Made by a program: the position numbers and the translations under genes
Source of the DNA: JANMGV01 sp037440405
GTDB lineage: Bacteria; Planctomycetota; Planctomycetia; Pirellulales; Pirellulaceae
DNA: 6,022 bases
Assembly (NCBI GenBank): GCA_037440405.1
Contig: JBBIUE010000136.1
Location: 1-6,022 of the forward strand
Reading direction: 5' to 3'
The notes under the pieces: generated by a model
Told to the model about the DNA's origin: nothing
The model's database searches: none
The model's input: the letters and a program-made list of their open reading frames with translations, nothing else
Shown here: in pieces, positions 1 to 5,188 of the stretch
Numbering within the stretch: position 1 is the stretch's first letter
Layout of the letters: every line of letters starts with the position of its first letter

Positions 1-83
1 GACCGCTTTCTGAAAAGCGACCCACGATTCACGATAACAAGCCGATCCACGGGAGGGGCGAAGGCAAGCGGATTCACAATTGA
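1..83 (+). CDS. 3' tail of a hypothetical cassette ORF (partial, doubtful)
   Basis: A frame open from the left edge (codons starting at position 3) ends at TGA 81-83, inside the first attC-like site. It is homologous, with stop position conserved, to the end of the ORF stopping at 3449-3451. In this frame five of the seven differences fall in third codon positions, one is a second-position change, and the last changes TGA to TAA. That hints at coding, but most of the stretch is attC stem, which is constrained by structure. Another frame has a conserved TGA at 11-13, which could instead be the true end of this cassette's gene. No function can be assigned. Confidence 0.25.
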   Translation, partial: PLSEKRPTIHDNKPIHGRGEGKRIHN

Positions 84-122
84 CATTTTTTCGTCGCCAC
101 CCCTTGATCGGCGTCGTTCGTC
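32..122 (+). repeat. attC-like recombination site 1 (91 nt)
   Basis: The site runs from left core CGATAAC (32-38) to right core GTTCGTC (116-122). GCCGATC at 41-47 is exactly complementary to GATCGGC at 106-112, and the stem continues through the G-rich 51-60 and C-rich 100-103 segments with a few mismatches. The middle is unpaired. It closes the cassette entering from the left edge; the next cassette begins at 117. Site 5 (3400-3490) is a close copy. Confidence 0.8.
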
Positions 123-157
123 CACTCAACAACACTCCAACCACGAGAGCCGCTTGA

Positions 158-613
158 TTGATCCGTGCCGTACATTCCAATTTGCTGTACGTCGGTAATG
201 CGCTAGACGCTCGTGACCTGTGGCTGATCTACGACAAGGGAATTCGCGCGGTTGTTGACCTCGCAATCAATGAGCCTCCGGCTCAACTTGGGCGAGAAAT
301 CATCTATTGTCGCTTCCCACTGAATGACGGCGACGGCAACAGTAACGCCTTGGTCATTTTGGCAATTCGTACGATTGCTTCCTTGATCAGCCACGAAATA
401 CCGACGCTGGTTGCTTGCAGCGCAGGCATGAGCCGTGCGCCTTGCATTGCCGCTGGCTCCATCGCGTTGATGGCGGGTCGCGATCCGGATGATTGTCTCT
501 CGCAACTAATCGCGGACGCTCCCAACGACGTGTCGCCAATACTATGGGCGCACGTCAAACGGGTGTACAATGCTGATGGCCATCCGAGTCCGCAACGCAA
601 CGTGGACGAATAA
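158..613 (+). CDS. Dual-specificity-type protein phosphatase (CX5R), cassette gene
   Basis: This 151-residue protein resembles small dual-specificity or tyrosine phosphatases, soluble cytoplasmic enzymes that remove phosphate from Tyr/Ser/Thr. The P-loop is C87-SAGMS-R93 (ACSAGMSRAP), matching CX5R, with a likely general acid at D57 or D59 in the segment FPLNDGDGN. The N-terminal 'LLYVGNALDARD' and the hydrophobic strand 'GIRAVVDLA' fit the family fold. The usual His before the catalytic Cys is Ala86 here, which may alter activity. The start is TTG 158: an in-frame TGA at 155-157 lies just before it and no in-frame ATG precedes the catalytic region. No clear Shine-Dalgarno is seen. It is alone in the cassette 117-689, and its TAA (611-613) lies in the left end of attC site 2. 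The substrate is unknown. Confidence 0.85.
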   Translation: MIRAVHSNLLYVGNALDARDLWLIYDKGIRAVVDLAINEPPAQLGREIIYCRFPLNDGDGNSNALVILAIRTIASLISHEIPTLVACSAGMSRAPCIAAGSIALMAGRDPDDCLSQLIADAPNDVSPILWAHVKRVYNADGHPSPQRNVDE

Positions 614-695
614 AGCGACCCACCCAAGTCGCCGGTCGGCCGCGAATTTGAATCATAATTTATTTGCAGCGACTGGGTGATCGCCAGCGTTCGGC
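605..695 (+). repeat. attC-like recombination site 2 (91 nt)
   Basis: The site runs from left core GACGAAT (605-611) to right core GTTCGGC (689-695). The left arm GCGACCCACCCAAGTCGC pairs with the right arm GCGACTGGGTGATCGC, leaving an extra C and an extra A unpaired on the left side, with one C/T mismatch. The middle (about 640-674) is AT-rich and unpaired. It overlaps the phosphatase stop codon, and the next cassette starts at 690. Confidence 0.8.
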
Positions 696-696
696 C

Positions 697-704
697 AGGG
701 AGGT
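697..704 (+). promoter_or_regulatory. Shine-Dalgarno for the gene at 708
   Basis: AGGGAGGT ends four bases before ATG 708 and begins right after the right core of attC site 2. The ribosome binding site therefore travels at the very start of the cassette, and it supports the ATG 708 start. Confidence 0.7.
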
Positions 705-707
705 AGC

Positions 708-1037
708 ATGCCATTTCCAAACGCCGAACACGCGGTGATTGCCGAGGAGAAAATCTGCGGCTATCTGCTCAACCCAAGTCACCCGGTTGGTGGATCCAAG
801 GCAGTATGGTTTGCGTCAATCGGCTACACGATGGGCAATTGGCAGGCTCTTGCCAACGATCTCCTGCAACTCGCCCAAACGAGTGAAGACTTCATCGCCA
901 AATCGACTCCCTTTGGTGTAAAATACGAAGTCTCGGGTGTACTCGGATGCCCAGGGCATCGGCCCGCTTTGGTAATGTCTGTATGGATCGTCGAAGAGAA
1001 TGATTGGCCGCGACTAGTAACTGCGTACCCAGGATGA
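708..1037 (+). CDS. DUF6883-like protein, probable toxin-side partner of a two-gene module
   Basis: This 109-residue protein resembles the DUF6883 family. Recognisable stretches are 'IPNAEKAVV..EKI..YLLNPSHPVGGSKAVWF' (here about residues 4-35), 'TPFGVKYEVSGVL' (about 67-79) and the C-terminal 'VWIVEENDWPRLVTAYP' ending at the C-terminus. The family has no firmly established activity that I know of; it often sits beside DUF4926-type genes and in toxin-like contexts, so a toxin or RNase role is inference. Length is complete, with no signal peptide or membrane segment. A strong Shine-Dalgarno precedes ATG 708. The next gene starts 5 bp after, or overlapping, its stop, so the two are probably translationally coupled. 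They share cassette 690-1352. Confidence 0.8.
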   Translation: MPFPNAEHAVIAEEKICGYLLNPSHPVGGSKAVWFASIGYTMGNWQALANDLLQLAQTSEDFIAKSTPFGVKYEVSGVLGCPGHRPALVMSVWIVEENDWPRLVTAYPG

Positions 1038-1042
1038 AAACC

Positions 1043-1300
1043 ATGCTTGCAGAACATTCACTCGTGGTACTGACGTGCGACGTTCCTGAATCAGGACTTT
1101 TCTCTGGTGATGTTGGTGCCATCGTTCACGTCTACGGCCAGGGGGCGGCCTATGAAGTCGAGTTTGTTGACGGGGATGGAACAACGATTGCGTTGATCAC
1201 GCTCAAATCTGAAGCCGTTCGTCCGGTTGGCAGCGGCGAACTCCTTCACACGCGGCGCCGCGATCTGGCCGAACAAAGTGTTCCACCGGAGCGGCGGTAG
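1043..1300 (+). CDS. DUF4926-like small protein, probable antitoxin-side partner
   Basis: This protein of about 85 residues matches the DUF4926 pattern: 'LVVLTCDVPESGLFSGDVGAIVHVY' followed by 'AYEVEFVDGDGTTIALITLKSEAVRPV'. That is a compact all-beta domain of about 60 residues. The family is commonly annotated beside DUF6883-type genes as a putative antitoxin or immunity partner, so the role is inferred from pairing. I prefer ATG 1043 because AGGA (1031-1034) lies 8 bases upstream; ATG 1034, overlapping the previous stop as ATGA, is an alternative adding three residues. The last residues, after about 'VGSGELLH', are basic and partly encoded by the left arm of attC site 3, and the TAG at 1298-1300 lies inside that site, so this tail probably has no conserved function. 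Confidence 0.8.
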   Translation: MLAEHSLVVLTCDVPESGLFSGDVGAIVHVYGQGAAYEVEFVDGDGTTIALITLKSEAVRPVGSGELLHTRRRDLAEQSVPPERR

Positions 1301-1358
1301 CACGCGGATTTGCAATGGAAAATCGTTCGCAGTCGCCCGGTGAACATGGTCGTTCGTC
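1268..1358 (+). repeat. attC-like recombination site 3 (91 nt)
   Basis: The site runs from left core GCCGAAC (1268-1274) to right core GTTCGTC (1352-1358). The left arm TGTTCCACCGGAGCG pairs with the right arm CGCCCGGTGAACA, with an extra C and an extra A bulged on the left. It contains the stop of the DUF4926-like gene. An ATG at 1315 inside the unpaired middle opens the frame of the next gene but is unlikely to be its start. Confidence 0.85.
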
Positions 1359-1380
1359 CCTCATAGCAAAAGTCACTTCC

Positions 1381-2127
1381 ATGAAGATCATCGGGTACGG
1401 CGAGGATGCATTGACGCTTTGGGTGCTCACTGAGCGGACAGAGGAAGTGCTGAGTTGTCTTAGCGACAATTGCCCCTTCGATGAATTGCTCGTTTTCTTC
1501 CGACCAAGTTTCGGACGACGTGGTAGCCTGCCAACAGAGTCTGGAGCAACAGCCGATAGCTCACAGTTTGGCGAATTTGATGCGATTCTCGGCACGCCTT
1601 CGTGTGTTTATTTGATTGAAACAAAATGGTCACGATCGCGCGAATGTTCCGGCGGAACAATTTCCTTGCGTCGAGAACAGATTCTCCGACATAATGTGTT
1701 CCGAGCCTATCGTTCTGCTTGGCAATCGTTGGGTGCTGATCCAACATGGAATTCATTGCTTGACCGGCATGAAGGCAAGTTGGCTGTCGGGGATATTTTC
1801 TATCCGATTGCGCCCTCTGGTAGTCAGCTTGCGAAAAATCTTGAATCCGTTTTGAACGGTTTACGCGGTTGTGGTGAGGATATGCGCGACGTCATTGTAT
1901 GTGTTAACATACACTCATCTCGAACTCCGCCAACCACCACACACACCGGCTATACCCTTGTAACGATCCGTCGTCGAACGGGTTTGTCGAAATCAATGGT
2001 AATGCTCTGGGACGAACAATCCGATGAACCCCAAGCGGCGGATCGGGTGTTTCCTGACATCAACATTTTTTGGCCGCCGCTGGGTTATCGGTGTGAAAGG
2101 CGACTCCGCACACTGTTCCTCTCATGA
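1381..2127 (+). CDS. PD-(D/E)XK-fold nuclease-like hypothetical protein
   Basis: This 248-residue protein starts at ATG 1381, after the right end of attC site 3; the frame is open back to ATG 1315, but that lies inside the attC. I do not recognise a named family. The segment EFDAI (D67) followed by VYLIETKW (E80-T-K82) is a good match to the PD-(D/E)XK nuclease core, with E8 in the first helix (GYGEDALTLW) and Q100 in the helix after the core (RREQILRHNVF) as possible accessory residues. This fold occurs in restriction, repair and defence nucleases and also in non-cleaving relatives, so DNA cleavage is inference. There is no signal peptide. The TGA at 2125-2127 directly abuts the next gene with no attC between them. 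No clear Shine-Dalgarno precedes 1381. Confidence 0.75.
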   Translation: MKIIGYGEDALTLWVLTERTEEVLSCLSDNCPFDELLVFFRPSFGRRGSLPTESGATADSSQFGEFDAILGTPSCVYLIETKWSRSRECSGGTISLRREQILRHNVFRAYRSAWQSLGADPTWNSLLDRHEGKLAVGDIFYPIAPSGSQLAKNLESVLNGLRGCGEDMRDVIVCVNIHSSRTPPTTTHTGYTLVTIRRRTGLSKSMVMLWDEQSDEPQAADRVFPDINIFWPPLGYRCERRLRTLFLS

Positions 2128-3170
2128 ATGCCGCCCATGAACACTATGTATCGCTTCTTTCTAGCACTGATCTCGGTTTGCACGGTGGTGACGTCGCTCT
2201 TGGCGGCGGACGGGGACCCGCGTGACCAACTCCCCCCTCACATTAGTCGCCTTACTTGGTTCGGCGAGCGTGCCGACTGGCGGCACGATGGGAAACGCTT
2301 CGTCTTTCTCAACCGCGCTTACGGCGACGTCTATGAATACGAGTTCGCCACTCAACGCATAGAACCCTGTACAGATCACTTCAAGCACTTCGGCTTTGTG
2401 CGAGCACTGTACCTCAGCAACGGCGACCTTCTGCTGAGCGGGCCGCGCGAGAACTTCGACCGAACTAGCAAGGAAGACCGCCAGCGGGCGCGTGATGCGA
2501 GCTGGCTATACGTGCTCGACAAGTCATTCACCAAACCGCCCGTGCCGCTTGGGGTGCAATGCAACGAAGGGCCCGCGGTCTCCCGCCAGCGATTGCGAAT
2601 CGCTTGGACGCATGGCGAGCAGGATCACATTTCGCTCAGTGATATCGCGTATGAGGACGGCGTACTTAAGTTGGTGAACGCCCGATTGGTTTTGCAAACG
2701 AGCGATTTTCCTGCTGCTGAACGCCCAAGAAAATGGATCGAGACGCAGAACTTCGTGCCCCCCGACGACACAAAGCTCACGTTGACCGCCTACGAGCTGG
2801 GGGACACGGAGAACACAGAGACATTTCTCCTGGACCTGAACACGAATTCGCTGACGAACCTGAGCCGCACCCCTGACCGCTACGAAGAATGCGAGGGTGT
2901 CTTTCCCGACGGAAAATACACGCTTGTCGAGAGCGCGGAAATCAAGCACCGCTGGCCGCTCGTGGATTTATATCGGCTCTCGCTCGACGGCAGCGGCCGC
3001 AAGGAACGGCTGAGTACTTCACCGATTTCAAAGGCTGGAAAGCCGCTGAGGGGACGATCAGCGATGACGGACGTTTCATGCTCTTCCAGGACGGGCGCGG
3101 CGGCATGGAGTCTGGCCAAGGGTTCAGCATTTACTTATATGACTTCACCAAGGCATCCGAGACGAAATAA
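2128..3170 (+). pseudogene. Secreted PD40/TolB-like beta-propeller protein, frameshifted near its C-terminus
   Basis: The protein has an N-terminal signal peptide (FFLALISVCTVVTSLLA, cleavage likely before ADGDP) and WD40-like PD40 repeats such as 'ADWRHDGKRFVFL', 'EGVFPDGKYTLV' and, in another frame, 'GTISDDGRFMLFQ'. It resembles exported planctomycete propeller proteins; a periplasmic binding or scaffold role is inference. Reading from 2128 is good until 'GRKERL' (codon 3010-3012). The family-like continuation 'YFTDFKGWKA..' then lies in the frame one base earlier and ends at TAA 3168-3170, so one base appears to be missing near 3013. Corrected length is about 347 residues. If unrepaired, the frame runs to 3183 with an unrelated tail. 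Starts at 2137 and 2146 are also possible. The loss could be a sequencing error. Confidence 0.8.
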
Positions 3171-3177
3171 GAACGTC

Positions 3178-3264
3178 GCCTAACAATGGGTTGCAACGGA
3201 GCGGGCGAACTAGGCGGTCTGGCAATGGTAGATCGCTCGCGCCCGCTGAACCTAACCGTTATCC
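3178..3264 (+). repeat. attC-like recombination site 4 (87 nt)
   Basis: The site runs from left core GCCTAAC (3178-3184), a perfect RYYYAAC, to right core GTTATCC (3258-3264). AGCGGGCG in the left arm pairs with CGCCCGCT in the right arm, and GGTT with AACC, leaving several extra bases on the left. It differs from the other sites in its core and in being shorter, which suggests this cassette came from a different source array. It follows the propeller gene stop by 7 bp. Confidence 0.75.
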
Positions 3265-3310
3265 TGAATCCTCGCAGCGTCTGTCGACGGCTCCTGAATG
3301 TCGGGGGTTG

Positions 3311-3451
3311 GTGAAGTACTTCTATCATTGCCAACGGGCGCTGAATTGGGTACCGTGTTTCCTGATTGGACCACTTTCTGAAAAGCGACCTACGATTCAC
3401 GATAACAAGCCGATCCACGGGAGCGGCGAAGGCAATCAGATTCACAAATAA
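3311..3451 (+). CDS. Possible 46-residue cassette ORF (doubtful)
   Basis: The short cassette 3259-3484 has no convincing gene. This GTG-started frame has a GGGGG run a few bases upstream and ends at TAA 3449-3451 inside attC site 5. Its last 26 residues (from PLSEKRPTIHDN) are conserved in position and frame with the end of the ORF at 1-83. An alternative is ATG 3298 to TGA 3379-3381 (27 residues ending VFPDWTTF), whose stop is also conserved in the copy at 11-13 and sits 18 bases before the attC, a usual place for a cassette gene to end. That reading has no Shine-Dalgarno. Neither product resembles a family I know, and the cassette may be non-coding. Confidence 0.25.
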   Translation: MKYFYHCQRALNWVPCFLIGPLSEKRPTIHDNKPIHGSGEGNQIHK

Positions 3452-3488
3452 CATTTAAGCATCGCCGCCCCGTGATCGGCGTCGTTCG
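3369..3488 (+). repeat. Second copy of the 120-bp segment found at 1-120
   Basis: The segment 3369-3488 aligns without gaps to 1-120, with about 13 mismatches by eye. Similarity begins about 30 bp before the attC core, so part of the preceding cassette body is shared as well as the recombination site. The mismatches concentrate in the unpaired middle of the attC. The match ends at the right core (GTTCG), exactly as expected for two members of one cassette family. Confidence 0.9.
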
Positions 3489-3490
3489 GC
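3400..3490 (+). repeat. attC-like recombination site 5 (91 nt)
   Basis: The site runs from left core CGATAAC (3400-3406) to right core GTTCGGC (3484-3490). It has the best stem of the six. The left arm reads GCCGATC-C-ACGGG-A-GCGGCGA, and after removing the two extra bases (C and A) it is the exact complement of the right arm over 19 base pairs. The unpaired middle is AT-rich. It closes the 226-bp cassette. Confidence 0.85.
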
Positions 3491-3493
3491 GGC

Positions 3494-3499
3494 AGAAGG
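3494..3499 (+). promoter_or_regulatory. Shine-Dalgarno that fixes a TTG start at 3507
   Basis: AGAAGG lies seven bases before TTG 3507 and just after the right core of attC site 5. It supports the TTG start of the membrane-protein gene and shows the ribosome site is carried at the head of the cassette. Confidence 0.6.
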
Positions 3500-3506
3500 T
3501 GCTCGA

Positions 3507-4347
3507 TTGGAATTGGTCGTCAAGCTGACTACTGTTACCGTTCTCCTGATCCTGGTTCAGGAACTTTTCCGGCGGGCGGGCAAGTGGGCGGCGTGGGGCT
3601 TCTTTCGAGTGCTTCCGCTCGCCCTGCCGTATTGGCTGTGGTTAGGCCAAGCCGGTGCCTACACCGGGGTCGGTGTGTTCCCCGTGGGTCAAGCTCGTCG
3701 GCCTCCAGATCAGTGCGTGTTGGCTGACCGTCCTCCGCTTCACCGCCCTCGGGCGATCGCGGTGGGCTCTGGGGATTATGTTCCTGCTGCTGCCCTTCAA
3801 TATGCTGGAGGCCGTCGCCCAAGACGCCTTCGGCGGCCACCTGGCCCACTACCTCATGGTCCTGACCGGGATCGTGCTCATCCTCTCCGTCCCGCATCCG
3901 ATGTGGGGCATCCGCATCGACGCCGCCGACCACAACCGCGAGCTTCGATACGTCGGGATGACGCGAACCTGGATCGCCGTGTACACTCTTTGGAACTGGG
4001 CGTTCGTGTATCTCAATTACCCCGCCATCGCTGGGCACCAACTGGCCGTGCTGGCGGCCGCATTCCTGGTCGGGATGGCCGAGCCTAGCCGCTGGCTCCA
4101 GTCGCGAGTCTTCACCCTGGCGACTGATGTACTGGTGCTTCCTACGGTTCCGGGGATGAGTGTTTCGTTCACGGATACTTCGCACTGGGCATCGCCGCAT
4201 GTGATAATCTCGGCTGTCTACGTGGGCTGTTATTTCATGCGGCGAGGCGATCGGGCCGTCTGGGAGGTCGCGGCCGAACCATCGGATGCTCGGGAGGCCT
4301 CGGCGCAGTCCATCCTGAAATCAGAGTCAACTCCTCGGTCCCCGTGA
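3507..4347 (+). pseudogene. Multi-pass membrane protein resembling DUF5692, frameshifted at a CCCC run
   Basis: The first 58 residues (MELVVKLTTVTVLLILVQELF.. to ..GAYTGVGVF) lie in one frame, while 'WVKLVGLQISACWLTVLRF' to the end lies in the frame one base later. Removing one C from the run at 3680-3683 restores '..GVFPWVKLVGL..' and a protein of about 279 residues. Several hydrophobic segments (near 'TVTVLLILVQ', 'VLPLALPYWLWL', 'IMFLLLPFNMLEAV', 'MVLTGIVLILSV', 'WIAVYTLWNWAFVYLNYP', 'LAVLAAAFLVG') indicate an inner-membrane protein. The motifs FPWVK, NMLEAV..D and the W..VYTLWNWAFVYLNYP stretch resemble DUF5692, a family of unknown function. Start is TTG 3507 with AGAAGG upstream. The last residues and the TGA stop (4345-4347) are encoded by attC site 6. 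Sequencing error in the homopolymer is a real alternative to true gene loss. Confidence 0.75.
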
Positions 4348-4362
4348 TCCGAGGCGTTCGTC
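4273..4362 (+). repeat. attC-like recombination site 6 (90 nt), overlapping the end of the membrane-protein gene
   Basis: The site runs from left core GCCGAAC (4273-4279) to right core GTTCGTC (4356-4362). CGGAT pairs with ATCCG and CGGG with CCCG, again with an extra A on the left arm and a mismatch near the extra C. The whole site is inside the coding frame of the upstream gene until its TGA, which is the conserved TGA of the right arm. Confidence 0.8.
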
Positions 4363-4399
4363 CATTTTCCTTCATTTTCTTTTTGACTTGGAGTGTGCC

Positions 4400-4630
4400 A
4401 TGAATCAGGTGAGTTGCCTCGTATTAACCACGCTTTTCGCCTCCGGCGATTTTTGCCTCGTGTCGCATGACAGATCATCAACTGCGAATCGAGTTCAGCC
4501 GATTGTCGGTAAAGCAACCGCCAAAAAGATTGACATCGGCATTGAGATTTCAATCAAAGCCCCGAAATTCAAGTATTTACTTGAGAAATCGCGAGTCGGA
4601 AACACTGAAAGTCTGGCTTGGGCTGACTGA
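4400..4630 (+). CDS. Small hypothetical protein, first gene after the last clear attC
   Basis: This 76-residue ORF starts at ATG 4400 with GGAG (4390-4393) six bases upstream, 38 bp after attC site 6, as expected for a cassette gene. I do not recognise a family. The N-terminus (MNQVSCLVLTTLFASG) is hydrophobic and could be a weak signal peptide or the start of a larger domain. The rest is polar, with a KATAKKIDIGIEISIKAPKFK stretch of alternating hydrophobic residues suggesting beta strands. A sequence at 4639 resembles the left arm of an attC, consistent with this being a further, partly decayed cassette. It may also be a truncated gene; coding is not certain. Confidence 0.45.
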   Translation: MNQVSCLVLTTLFASGDFCLVSHDRSSTANRVQPIVGKATAKKIDIGIEISIKAPKFKYLLEKSRVGNTESLAWAD

Positions 4631-4638
4631 CTAAGAAG

Positions 4639-4746
4639 GCAGAACCAAGTCGTGCACGTGCGGACTGGAAATGGTTTGAAAAGGAAAGCGGACGGCGTCA
4701 CCCTATAACGGGGAACTGTACATGCTTTTGTGACGAGCTGAAACGT
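4639..4746 (+). repeat. Possible decayed attC-like site
   Basis: GCAGAAC (4639-4645) followed by CAAGTCGTGCACGTGCGG resembles an attC left core and arm. The expected right arm is only partly present (TGTGACGAGCT at 4729-4739) and no GTTCG right core follows. It could be an eroded end of the array or chance resemblance. Confidence 0.25.
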
Positions 4747-4747
4747 G

Positions 4748-5188
4748 TCAGCGGCGAGCGGTTGCGAGCTCGGTCGTTTTGAACATTGGATTGATGAGCG
4801 CGGTACGCATGCGTTCATCGACCAATTTTCGATTCGCACGTTCTGGGTCGACCTGAGTCCACGTTTCGCGATACTGCTTGCTTGATATGCGTCGGTAGAA
4901 ACGATTCTCACGATCGAGGAAGCGAACGCTCCAACTTTCATCCGGCCAGCTCCGCCACGGTTTGACTGTACCGGCGTGCTTTTCGTCGACCAAGCACCAA
5001 GCGCGGACCACGAAGCTCTTCGAATCTGGTGCCCACTCATAGAAGATGAGCTGGTCGTAAACATGACGTCCGAGGTCGTCATAAAAGTGATTGAACTCGA
5101 TCAGATCGACTTCTTCAAAGACGTCGCTGGATTTCGGAACCTCCACGACAGCGGTCATCAGCACTGACATGAACCAGTGTGCTACCAT
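4748..5188 (-). CDS. Conserved hypothetical protein, planctomycete type
   Basis: This 146-residue soluble protein has no function I can name. It resembles small proteins I associate with Planctomycetota, with the pattern 'SSDVFEEVDLIEFNHFYDDLGRHVYDQLIFYEW', then 'VRAWCLVDEKHAGTV' and 'YRETWTQVDPERANRKLVDE'. It is rich in aromatic and acidic residues. ATG 5188 is chosen because GGAAGGTGG lies 6-9 bases upstream on the minus strand. ATG 5170 and ATG 5158 (MTAVVEVPKSS) are alternatives with poorer ribosome sites but closer to where family similarity begins. It runs opposite to the cassette genes, and the TGA at 4748-4750 faces them. No clear attC flanks it, so it may be an inverted cassette or the chromosome beyond the array. 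Confidence 0.75.
   Translation of the reverse strand: MVAHWFMSVLMTAVVEVPKSSDVFEEVDLIEFNHFYDDLGRHVYDQLIFYEWAPDSKSFVVRAWCLVDEKHAGTVKPWRSWPDESWSVRFLDRENRFYRRISSKQYRETWTQVDPERANRKLVDERMRTALINPMFKTTELATARR

Larger units (their letters stand above)
1..4362 (+). mobile_element. Integron gene-cassette array (partial, integrase not in window)
   Basis: Six attC-like sites separate short genes that all read on the + strand, each site at the 3' side of the gene it follows. Using the G^TT point of each right-hand core, the complete cassettes are 117-689, 690-1352, 1353-3258, 3259-3484 and 3485-4356. The left edge falls inside a further cassette, and the last recognisable site ends at 4362. No integrase gene or attI is visible. 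In integrons cassettes point away from attI, so the integrase would lie to the left. The site architecture is seen directly; the integron assignment follows from established attC features. No promoter serving the whole array was found in the window. Confidence 0.8.

Noticed and set aside
80..85. A perfect TTGACA that could be a -35 promoter element for the phosphatase gene
   Set aside because: No -10-like hexamer lies at the right distance (about 103), the bases belong to the unpaired middle of attC site 1, and the related copy at 3400-3490 does not keep the motif.
1315..1380. Upstream ATG 1315 as the start of the nuclease-like gene
   Set aside because: It lies inside the unpaired middle of attC site 3, and the added 22 residues are encoded by the recombination site, so ATG 1381 is preferred.
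32..3490. CRISPR array as an explanation for the spaced repeats
   Set aside because: The repeats are long inverted repeats of variable sequence separated by hundreds of bases of coding sequence, not short identical direct repeats with uniform spacers.
3535..4200. A 221-codon open frame on the minus strand
   Set aside because: It is antisense to the membrane-protein gene in a GC-rich stretch, has low-complexity polar composition and no family resemblance, and crosses the frameshift; it is a shadow.
4495..5082. A 195-codon open frame on the minus strand
   Set aside because: It overlaps the conserved protein at 4748-5188 in another frame, and its Ser-rich translation has no recognisable pattern.
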